Positions 34,950-42,959 of a DNA stretch of 64,000 nt are shown piece by piece. This DNA comes from Paramacrobiotus metropolitanus (lineage: Eukaryota > Tardigrada > Eutardigrada > Parachela > Macrobiotidae). The stretch is from the NCBI RefSeq assembly GCF_019649055.1, contig NW_026570276.1:62001-126000 (forward strand). The letters are read 5' to 3'. The number at the start of each line of letters is the position of its first letter. Position 1 is the stretch's first letter. The notes beneath the pieces were generated by a model that made no database searches, was not told the DNA's origin, and worked only from the letters and a program-made list of their open reading frames with translations. Both the position numbers and the translations under genes were made by a program.

Positions 34950-35846
34950 TTACATTCTGACATTGCGATTCCGGAATGCAACTCCCATCGGCACCTGATG
35001 TCCTTGCTTCTCGGGTTCTGTACGGAATGTCTCCGCACGCCGTTTCTCTTCACGTCCTCTTGTGGTTGCCAAGATCTTTGCCGTGTCGATTTTCCTCTGA
35101 ACACCCGTTTCTGTTACTTCATTTCCATGGCGCACCCATCCTCTTCCGCCACGGTAATCTCGGTCGCGAGAGTGTTCGCGTGACCTTTCACTGTGGTAGT
35201 CACGTGTTCTTTCGCGAGAGTGTTCACGTGACCTTTCGCTCCGTCTTTCAGAAATCCGTTCATGTTCACGTGAATGTCCGCGTGACCTTTCTCTATGCGG
35301 AGGCGATCGAGGTCGAATGAAACCTTCGTCCCGTTTAAAACTTCTGAGTGCTTGCAGCACATCGCTTTCGGTTCGGCGAGATTTACGCAGATCATCCATA
35401 CGTCTTTCGACTTCCTTCTTTATGTATGGTGCCGGCGCGAACCCGTCTTGCAGTCGTTTCTTCTCCCGCAGCAGCATTTTGAATATCTCGTCTGACATAG
35501 CAGCTGGATCTTTCGTTAACGTTTCGATTTGTATGATGAGCGACTGTCGTACAAGTTGCATTTCGTCTTCATTAAGGCTGGCCATGCCCGTGGGTGCAGC
35601 TAAACCCGACGTACTGGGCAATGCTTCCCGTGCGGCCTGTTCACTTGCTCTTTTATTTTCCGCATTAATTTTCGCTCTGATTTCATCCTCCATTTGCTGA
35701 ACACGCATCTTCTCTTGATCTTCTTCAAACTTCTTTCGATACGCGTCTGTTTGTGGACATTTCAACGGTTCCAAGGTGTCATCCCAACCAGGTTCGTTGT
35801 TTCCGGATCGCTTCTCGATAACGATCTTCGAATAGCATTCGCTCTT
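34950..35846 (-). CDS. Accessory frame 3a: RS-repeat protein
   Basis: The frame is open from after TAG at 35847 to TAA at 34950 (about 298 codons); the first part has no early ATG and may be entered from the zinc-ribbon-like frame by a shift. A helical Glu/Arg/Gln region is followed by a dense Arg-Ser/Arg-Glu block (RSREHSRERTRDYHSERS is typical) and a short Gly/Arg segment. Such RS domains mark splicing factors and nuclear-speckle proteins in host genomes. In a retrotransposon this could act on nuclear RNA handling, which is inference. Part of the RS richness comes from embedded AAAGGTCA octamers. Confidence 0.65.
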   Translation of the reverse strand, partial: KSECYSKIVIEKRSGNNEPGWDDTLEPLKCPQTDAYRKKFEEDQEKMRVQQMEDEIRAKINAENKRASEQAAREALPSTSGLAAPTGMASLNEDEMQLVRQSLIIQIETLTKDPAAMSDEIFKMLLREKKRLQDGFAPAPYIKKEVERRMDDLRKSRRTESDVLQALRSFKRDEGFIRPRSPPHRERSRGHSREHERISERRSERSREHSRERTRDYHSERSREHSRDRDYRGGRGWVRHGNEVTETGVQRKIDTAKILATTRGREEKRRAETFRTEPEKQGHQVPMGVAFRNRNVRM

Positions 35847-36063
35847 CTACTGGGATGCTGCCGTAATTTCTTGCGCTTATGAGATTTCGAAAAACGTCCA
35901 AGTTCCCACGTTTGGCTTCCATGATCCCAACAAGCGTGACGGTATGTGGGTCTTCCAGCTTGTGAATACAAGTGTAGCAAGGGAATTTCTTATCGACCTT
36001 TTTGTTATTCCTTAAGCAGTCCGGACACTTTGGATTATAGCCCGTAAACTGATCGATGTCTGC
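35779..36063 (-). CDS. Accessory frame 3, N part: zinc-ribbon-like
   Basis: A 94-codon open stretch in the third register, bounded by TAG upstream and TGA at 35779-35781. It has CPDC and CYTC pairs (C-x2-C ... C-x2-C) with basic residues between, suggesting a small zinc-binding fold, then a helical segment. The only ATG is internal (35930-35932). The next frame lies +1 and overlaps, so the junction at or near UGA is either a +1 shift or an indel. Between 36064 and 36253 I see no coding sequence, only four octamer copies. Confidence 0.5.
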   Translation of the reverse strand, partial: ADIDQFTGYNPKCPDCLRNNKKVDKKFPCYTCIHKLEDPHTVTLVGIMEAKRGNLDVFRNLISARNYGSIPVEERMLFEDRYREAIRKQRTWLG

Positions 36064-36253
36064 CTATTTGTTCCTGTAACGTGGTGACCTTTCTCACGTT
36101 ATCAGCACTTTCTGACTACTGTGACCTTTTCTATTAGTCCTAGTACTGCTTTCAGTTGACCTTTCGTAACACTTTTCTCTTTCGTTTTAAACTGTTTATG
36201 CTTTTCTGTAATATGCAGGGTTCATTACTCGCTGCATATTACACTCGATTAGT

Positions 36254-39200
36254 TCACTCGGATTCTTTCGTCGATGGTTTATACGGCTTGAAATCAATTC
36301 GGCCATCTGGATTAATATGAAGCACTTCGTCCGCGATCAAGGCTTCAACGGCATTCTTAATCCACTCTTTATCGCTTTCAATATTCAAATCTCCCAATTC
36401 GTAATTGACGGCCATGAAGTTCGAAAGGTCATTCCATGACGCCCCATTGGTACCGCCAATGGCGTCCAAAGCCACGTCTGTGATGGCTATCTTCCAGGCC
36501 TCCAGTTCCATTTTCAATCTGGGCGTTCGTTCCTGACCCTGTTTCGGGAGGTAGTAAACGACTTTGTTATCCTTATTGTATTTACATCCCAGCTTTCCTT
36601 CTTTATATGCTCGTTTCAGAGCTCGTTCAGTCATGTTAAGTGACGACCTTCCGTTCGTATTTATTGCCACTTGTCTTTTCAGGTCTGTACCAAGCATTTC
36701 TTTTTCCCGAATAATCTGGAGCGCAGCCTGGACTTCGTTCCATGTACGATTATTCACGTCCAATGCCGGCCCTAACGTGTAATCTGTAGCCTCCTTTGCC
36801 GGTGTGCCGCTACTTTTCTGGGAGGATGCCGAATCCGTTGGGTCGGCTGTCGCTGTTTCGTCGATTCTCAGCTTTGCCAATGATCCTGATGATGACCCCG
36901 CTGATTTTGGTTCGGCTATCTTCTTCTCCTCTTGCGGCAAAGTCTCTTGACCTTTTAGATCGCCGACCGACTTGGATCGTTCCTTCTCAAAGACCTCCTT
37001 TAATGGTATGAACAGTGATTTATGAAACACCTGTCGCGCCGAATCCGCTTCAGCTTCTGCCGCTGCCTTATCCATCGGGAGCATGACCTTTTCTTTCTCC
37101 CGTTTGTCTGAAGCCTCATGACCTTTCGGTTGAACTTCTGCGGTAGTTTCAGATGTCTTCGGACCTTTCGACTGTTCGTCTTTTTCTGTCGTAAGTCCAG
37201 AAGGAGCCGTTATAGTAGCGTCGTCGTCGCTTTCCGATTCCGAATCCATTGGGCCTTTTGTCTTCGATGAAACTGTGACCTTTTCCATATCCTGACTGTC
37301 GGACATATTACAGTGGATCTGTCTTTCCGGTGGTATTAGACCAACTCTCGTGTATCGGATCGGGTGTCCTTTATGTGCGTTTGTCGTGGCAAGGACGTTC
37401 TGTTTAATCAACTTTGGCAGTACGCGTTCGGTTGCCGTGTCGATCTCCTTTATCATCCCGTTCCCATCGTTCCAAACTGCGTTGATGTATTGGCTAATCC
37501 GGTGACTCGTTGACCCTAATGGGCTTGTCATTCCCGCGATTGCCCTTTCTACTCGCATTGGGACCGCTTCATTCGGAGTTGTCAGCGCTTTATCCGAACT
37601 GGCTGGTCTGAACAACTTGGCCCCATACGAAAAACTCGGGTGCTTCTGTATAAGTTTTCCTGCGTTCCGCGCGAATTCCAATACGACGTCGAACTTTTGT
37701 TTAGTGAAGCTACGATGTTGTTTCTTCAAATACGTCTTCAGGCCTGCTTTAAATTTGGATGTCACCGATGCTGTTCTTATTCGTGTGAAATTCTTTTCAG
37801 CTCCGTTGTACGCTTTGATTATTTCATCGACCGTGTTCAAATTATCATCATCTGGACCATCAAATTCTTCATCCGAGGTGAAGTCCAGTTCACTCTCTCC
37901 ATCTGGTTCAGTGTAATTAACCGTCGCTAATGCATCGATTTTCGTGACTGTCTTGCCCTTTCCTTTGGTCTTAACGGGTTCGCTCTTTGCTTTTTTCCCT
38001 TTATCCAGAGCTTCCGCTAAGCTTCTTGGCTCAGTAGTCCTTGACCGTGTTGTTTTCGAATCGGTATGTGACCTTGCACTGACCGTCGAAGTGCTTGGAA
38101 GGCTCACTTCCGATGCCTCCGATTCACGCGACGTCTCCCGTTTCGCTTTTTCACGAATCTGTTTGTCCTTGCGCTCTTTTGGCGTGGATGCGGAAATGAC
38201 AATGGGGACAACTTGTTTCACTGCTATGACTTTTCCTTTGGGTTTTAACGGTTCTGACGTAGCCGAATTGATAACTTTCTTTGAAGTCGTAGGTGTTGAT
38301 GACCTTTCCCCAACTTCGCCAACTGACTCGTCCAATATCTCAACATCATGCGACGCTGGTTCATCTCTTTTCTTCTTCCCGGTGCTTGTGCTATCGCTTT
38401 CGTCACCGCTCTTCTTCTTCTTATCTTCTTCCTCCTGTCGTTTCTTCTTATCTTCTTCCTCCCGTCGTTTCTTGAGAAAATCGCCTTTCTTAACCTTGTC
38501 ACGGTTCATGGCCTCTTCCAATCTGGGCGCTTTTCTCGGTTTGACTTTTGAGGGCTTGACTTTTAAGGGCTTTTTATGCTTGTCGGCCGTTTCTTCGTCT
38601 GAGCCTTCTTCCTCAGGTGGGTCCTCGTCTTCCGACTCTGGTTCGTCGTCACCAGGTGGATTACAATGGGCACAGTTTGGTTCATCACACTGAAGGTGCT
38701 CATGACTTCCTTGGGCAATCTCAAGTACTCTTTGTAGCGAACGTCTGGCCCCTCCTGTTTTAGTTATATTTGCCGACGTGCCCTGCGCCTCTTCCGTCTC
38801 TCCGGCTCCGCCTTCTTGTGCCGGGGGATGAATTTCCAAGTGTCTTGTCTCTTTCGGAGATCCCTGTGAGGCGACCTCCCACAAAGGGTTCTTCTTAGCG
38901 TCGTAAAATACCGGTTTGTACGTTCCATCTTCCATTCGTCTTGTGAGTCGGAAATGTGCTCCATCGATCTCCGCTCGATGCCGCATCATGCTGATGAGTG
39001 TGCTTGCTTGAACCACGGCATCTTTTCGGTCGCTTTCAGGTATCAGATCCCATAACTGGTCAATAGCTGCCTGATTCGCATTTCGGGCGCTCTCTTCTGA
39101 TACATCCCATGGGGCATATGGAATCGGGTCTCCTGTTATTGGGTCAACTATCACCGCAGTTATGGTTTCCACAGCTTCTCCATTGTCAGCGAAGAGTCTG

Positions 39201-41176
39201 AGGGTGACCTTTCTGCTTGTCGCTTCTGTATATCTCGGGACCGACTCATAATCATCTGACGATCGTTTCTTCGGATCTGGATCCGCCGTCGGTTTTGAGC
39301 GAGTTCTCTCTTTGATCAACAGTTTGCCGTCCGTTGTGTATGTATATGCCAAGTGGTCATCATCTGTGCCCACTTTGATACGGATCCATGCATCTTCTTC
39401 GGTTGCAACTTTAGATACCACGTGCTTCATCATCTGAACGATAACTCTTGGGTTATGACGTTCTTCTGGGGGAATAAACTGTAGCGCCTCATTGACTACC
39501 GTTTTTGACTCTTTCCCAATGGCATCCTTAACTGACCTATCCGCGAGGGGATTATACGAGTCGATCTCTTTGTTCGTTTTCTTATCGACTATTCGTGCAG
39601 TGACCTTTCGTTCTTTATGATCTTCCCCAGTGTACTTGGCCGTGAAACTTCTACACTTCGGGAATCGAATCTGACCTTCTGTTCCAGCTGGTGTGGGTGG
39701 CGCGCTCTTTCTACCCACTGGGACTGGGCCTTGTGGCTTTGCCGGCTCAGCTGGTGTTGCTTTACCTGACGTGGCTTTCTTCGTTCGCTGCCCTTTCTTG
39801 TCGGTTTCTTTTGGGCTTATCGTTGGTGACCTTGCTCTTTTTCCGCTCTTCGTGGCTCCGCTAGATGGTTCTGTAACCGAACTAGTGCGTCCACGTACTG
39901 ATCCTGCGGTCGAGCTGTCCCGTGACCTTTCTCGTTCAGTTAATTCGGCATCAATCTTTCTCTTTGTTGCCAAAAGGTCACTGTCGGACATTTCATCCAC
40001 CGAAGTGGTTTTTTCGACTGATGGCTTGGATGTTCCTGCGCTGCTGGTCGTTGGCATTATTTTCTCTTCCGGAAATACTTTAAGGTATTTCAAAACCTTC
40101 TCGATAATCCGCGGCCACTGCCTGCCATGTACTGCCGGATGATATTGCCACATCGATGCAATTTTTATCGCTAATTCTTTGCGCTTGACTTCTATCACTT
40201 TTGTTTTTTCTTTCAACGCTGTGTGGCATGGTTTGATGACTGCCTCCAGGCTGATCAACTTTCCATACCATCCATGTTCATCTTCCACTCTCATGTGAAT
40301 TCTGTAAAGGTCACGGCACATCCTGTTAAAGTCCTGAATGGCCGTTCCGTCCGCTTCTGTCAACTTTTCTGCTTTGTCCACGATTACGTTTAAACGCGCA
40401 TCATCCTCTCTGAGGTCCAAAGGGAGTTTCGGCGCGTACTCGTGTACTGAAGGTTCGCCTGGTGGCGTCAACCGTAACCCATCTGGTCCAGTTTCGTCCA
40501 AGTTAGGGCCCAGTGATGGCAATATGCCTCGCGGTCGTGGTGAATCGAACCGGTTTCCGCCTCGTCTTCCTCCTCTCTGTGGCGAGTTCCGGTGAGATCG
40601 TTGCGCTCCAAGTTGCTGCGGTGTTCTCATGCGAGGCGCTCCTATGTCCGACAATGACAAACCTCCCGTCTCCGGAAAGGGCGGTAATATCGGAGATGAC
40701 CTTTGTGACTGTACTGGGGTCACTAACATTCCGCTGAATCCCCCATGTCCCGTAAATCGGTTCGGTGGAGTCTGTTGTGGTGGCGGCATCAACATTCTTG
40801 CCGGTCCCACTATCACCTGCGATGGTCCCGCCGGTGGGGTATACGATCCTGGATACGGTTGATAAGGGGCGCCCGTTACTTGTCCCGAGTACTGGGTTCC
40901 GGCAGGTGAGCCGTGGTGCACCCAGTTAACCGTACCCTGATAATTCGTCTGCTGTCCTGGATCGTGGTACACGTAATACCCCGGTCCGCCGTAATAACCT
41001 CCTTGGGTTGTTCCAGGTTCGTTCTGAGCCGTTCCCACTGACGACGTCGATCCTTCGCCATATGAAGTGTCATAGCCGTATTCACCTTCCATTCTTATAG
41101 GTGTTGATGCTTTTAGTGGGTTTCCGATACTTTCAGAGTCTGAATTATCCGAGTTTTGTCGTTCCAATCTGTCCAT
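36254..41176 (-). CDS. Giant accessory ORF downstream of integrase, 1640 codons, no recognised homology
   Basis: Uninterrupted from ATG at 41176 to TAG. Residues 1-230 are Gly/Tyr/Pro/Gln-rich and disordered-looking. About 250-360 is a helical region. A long Lys/Glu/Ser/Thr-rich, low-complexity middle carries two or three islands with regular strands and a Cys-rich patch (CDEPNCAHC). The last 200 residues contain two similar helical modules (NRTWNEVQAALQII..., and GASWNDLSNFMAVNY... ending in a hydrophobic wing DGRIDF) that look like winged-helix folds. No signal peptide or membrane span is seen, so it is not an envelope gene. It starts 127 nt after the integrase stop, in the register of pol. 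Its intact length in a young element argues for function. Confidence 0.8.
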   Translation of the reverse strand: MDRLERQNSDNSDSESIGNPLKASTPIRMEGEYGYDTSYGEGSTSSVGTAQNEPGTTQGGYYGGPGYYVYHDPGQQTNYQGTVNWVHHGSPAGTQYSGQVTGAPYQPYPGSYTPPAGPSQVIVGPARMLMPPPQQTPPNRFTGHGGFSGMLVTPVQSQRSSPILPPFPETGGLSLSDIGAPRMRTPQQLGAQRSHRNSPQRGGRRGGNRFDSPRPRGILPSLGPNLDETGPDGLRLTPPGEPSVHEYAPKLPLDLREDDARLNVIVDKAEKLTEADGTAIQDFNRMCRDLYRIHMRVEDEHGWYGKLISLEAVIKPCHTALKEKTKVIEVKRKELAIKIASMWQYHPAVHGRQWPRIIEKVLKYLKVFPEEKIMPTTSSAGTSKPSVEKTTSVDEMSDSDLLATKRKIDAELTERERSRDSSTAGSVRGRTSSVTEPSSGATKSGKRARSPTISPKETDKKGQRTKKATSGKATPAEPAKPQGPVPVGRKSAPPTPAGTEGQIRFPKCRSFTAKYTGEDHKERKVTARIVDKKTNKEIDSYNPLADRSVKDAIGKESKTVVNEALQFIPPEERHNPRVIVQMMKHVVSKVATEEDAWIRIKVGTDDDHLAYTYTTDGKLLIKERTRSKPTADPDPKKRSSDDYESVPRYTEATSRKVTLRLFADNGEAVETITAVIVDPITGDPIPYAPWDVSEESARNANQAAIDQLWDLIPESDRKDAVVQASTLISMMRHRAEIDGAHFRLTRRMEDGTYKPVFYDAKKNPLWEVASQGSPKETRHLEIHPPAQEGGAGETEEAQGTSANITKTGGARRSLQRVLEIAQGSHEHLQCDEPNCAHCNPPGDDEPESEDEDPPEEEGSDEETADKHKKPLKVKPSKVKPRKAPRLEEAMNRDKVKKGDFLKKRREEEDKKKRQEEEDKKKKSGDESDSTSTGKKKRDEPASHDVEILDESVGEVGERSSTPTTSKKVINSATSEPLKPKGKVIAVKQVVPIVISASTPKERKDKQIREKAKRETSRESEASEVSLPSTSTVSARSHTDSKTTRSRTTEPRSLAEALDKGKKAKSEPVKTKGKGKTVTKIDALATVNYTEPDGESELDFTSDEEFDGPDDDNLNTVDEIIKAYNGAEKNFTRIRTASVTSKFKAGLKTYLKKQHRSFTKQKFDVVLEFARNAGKLIQKHPSFSYGAKLFRPASSDKALTTPNEAVPMRVERAIAGMTSPLGSTSHRISQYINAVWNDGNGMIKEIDTATERVLPKLIKQNVLATTNAHKGHPIRYTRVGLIPPERQIHCNMSDSQDMEKVTVSSKTKGPMDSESESDDDATITAPSGLTTEKDEQSKGPKTSETTAEVQPKGHEASDKREKEKVMLPMDKAAAEAEADSARQVFHKSLFIPLKEVFEKERSKSVGDLKGQETLPQEEKKIAEPKSAGSSSGSLAKLRIDETATADPTDSASSQKSSGTPAKEATDYTLGPALDVNNRTWNEVQAALQIIREKEMLGTDLKRQVAINTNGRSSLNMTERALKRAYKEGKLGCKYNKDNKVVYYLPKQGQERTPRLKMELEAWKIAITDVALDAIGGTNGASWNDLSNFMAVNYELGDLNIESDKEWIKNAVEALIADEVLHINPDGRIDFKPYKPSTKESE

Positions 41177-41303
41177 TAACTGTGCTTACCTTCTATAAAA
41201 ACGAAACAATAAAGGTTAACTTTTTGCACAGTGGTTACCTTTCTTTTTGCCTTCCCAACTCCTATTTTTAATTAAGTGTGACCCCTTATTTATGTCTATG
41301 TGG

Positions 41304-42959
41304 TTATTTGTTCTCTCGTCCTTTAGTTATCCGATCAAGGAGTTCTTTCTCGGCTGCGTCCTCAGGTTCGCCTTTTTGAGTTAGCAGTTCCGTAGGAGTT
41401 GGTTTCTTTTTCTTCTGCTTGACCTTTCGCTCGTTGATTGCTTTCGCTATATCGCGGCCCAATTGTTCAGCTTTCGATTTGACCGCTTCCATCTCCTCTT
41501 CTCTCTTTTTTATGAGGTCATTCTCATAACCGGTAACAGTGCGTGGTTCGAAAAAATTCGGGTCACGCTCTGACATCTCAGCGTCCGTACGCTGTTTCGA
41601 AAGGTCATCCTTATCTTCGGTAGCAGTGCGTGGTTCGAAAAAGGATTGTTGCAGGTCTTTTTTGGAGGTACGCTCTGGTACTTTTGAGGTCGGTTCGTTG
41701 TCTTGCTCCAGTGACCTTTCTGCCAAATTACCAGCCTCTGCGTTCAACTTGATTGTGACTGCCGTTTCGAAATCCTTATCCTCTTTCCGCTTTCTTCCTC
41801 TTTTCTTTGCAGGTTTGTTTTCTTTTTTCCTTTCAGGTAGCGGAGGTGGTTCGAAAAAAGGTTCTTTTTGATGAGTATGCTCTGCGCCCTTATCCACTTT
41901 TTCCCTTTCAGGTAGCAGAAGTGGTTCGAAAAATTGATTGGTACCATTTTTCGAAGCAAGCTCGGCTTCTTCCGTTTCTTTTTCGTTCAACGTTCGTTGC
42001 GAATCTTTCTCGTCGGGTAGTGGCGGATGCCACGGCTTTAACCGATCAATGGAAACCACTTTTAGATCCGCTTCCTTCTTCGGATTCTGCTCGATGACCT
42101 CCGCTTCGTTTGTTCGCGGGAAGCTAAGAATTTTCCACACTTTATCGTATTTCGACTTAAAGTCCGATTGGTTTTCTTTTTTCCCTTGTTTCGTATCCTT
42201 TGGTAGCCGTATCAATACGAAATCTCCCACTTTAAAGTTCGGCTCAGACTTCTTCTTGTTGTAAATCTCCGCGTTCTTCTCATAAGCGTCTTTAATATTA
42301 CACCGTGCCACTTCTTCTGCAAAGGTCAAGTTCTTCTTCATGGTCTCCACCCATTCGTCTGGAGTCCCATAATCATCGGGTATATTCGTTTTTGTAACCA
42401 CATCTTCCGGCATTGTCATTTCTCTGCCGTGTAGCATGTAGTATGCCGAATAACCCGTTGTGGCGTGCACGACTCTGTTCATCGCCGAAATAACATATGG
42501 GAGATACTTGTTAAACTTTCGTTCGTTTCCCGCTTTTAGGTATTGCGCCAAGCCATCAGCAATCGTCTGCATCTGTCTCTCCACTTGGCCTTGACCTTCT
42601 GGATGATACGCCGTTCCAAATGTGTGTTTAATTTTAAACACATTGGTGACCTTTGCCAATACTTCAGCTGTAAAGTGTCGTCCACGATCCGTATGTAGGA
42701 TGTGCGGTGCTCCGTGTACCAATATCACGTGCTTCACGAACACTTTGGCAAATTCTTTAGCCGTTGCTGTCTTCATCGGTACCGCGATCACGTATTTCGT
42801 CAACTGGTCGATGAACACTGCTATGTACTTGTATCCGCGTTTCTTCGTCGGTAACAACGGCCCTTTCAGATCAGCGTACACTCGGAAGAACGGATGTCCG
42901 ACCTTTATCTCTTGTAATTTTCCGGGTGGGCATTTCCTCGGTGTTTTACGAACTGGCAT
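41304..42959 (-). CDS. pol: Integrase catalytic core and C-terminal tail
   Basis: Contains the rve core with D30 (YADLKGP), D91 (HTDRG) and E127 (GQVER), a D-D-35-E triad, so the active site is intact. A GPY/F-like module follows (GDFVLIRLP...W.I...RLKPW). There is no chromodomain. The tail of about 200 residues is Lys/Glu-rich and carries four FFEP motifs, paired with LPER or RT(A/V)T. The frame lies -1 relative to the upstream pol frame and overlaps it by 55 nt; the zinc-binding half of integrase is in that upstream frame. No canonical slippery heptamer is seen at the overlap, so the break may be a one-base indel rather than programmed. Confidence 0.9.
   Translation of the reverse strand: MPVRKTPRKCPPGKLQEIKVGHPFFRVYADLKGPLLPTKKRGYKYIAVFIDQLTKYVIAVPMKTATAKEFAKVFVKHVILVHGAPHILHTDRGRHFTAEVLAKVTNVFKIKHTFGTAYHPEGQGQVERQMQTIADGLAQYLKAGNERKFNKYLPYVISAMNRVVHATTGYSAYYMLHGREMTMPEDVVTKTNIPDDYGTPDEWVETMKKNLTFAEEVARCNIKDAYEKNAEIYNKKKSEPNFKVGDFVLIRLPKDTKQGKKENQSDFKSKYDKVWKILSFPRTNEAEVIEQNPKKEADLKVVSIDRLKPWHPPLPDEKDSQRTLNEKETEEAELASKNGTNQFFEPLLLPEREKVDKGAEHTHQKEPFFEPPPLPERKKENKPAKKRGRKRKEDKDFETAVTIKLNAEAGNLAERSLEQDNEPTSKVPERTSKKDLQQSFFEPRTATEDKDDLSKQRTDAEMSERDPNFFEPRTVTGYENDLIKKREEEMEAVKSKAEQLGRDIAKAINERKVKQKKKKPTPTELLTQKGEPEDAAEKELLDRITKGRENK

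Noticed and set aside
37944-38693. 249-codon plus-strand frame
   Set aside because: It is antisense to the charged middle of the 1640-codon ORF and has the Ser/Phe/Leu bias typical of shadow frames.
36254-41176. Envelope gene
   Set aside because: No signal peptide, membrane span or fusion peptide can be seen; composition is charged and soluble.
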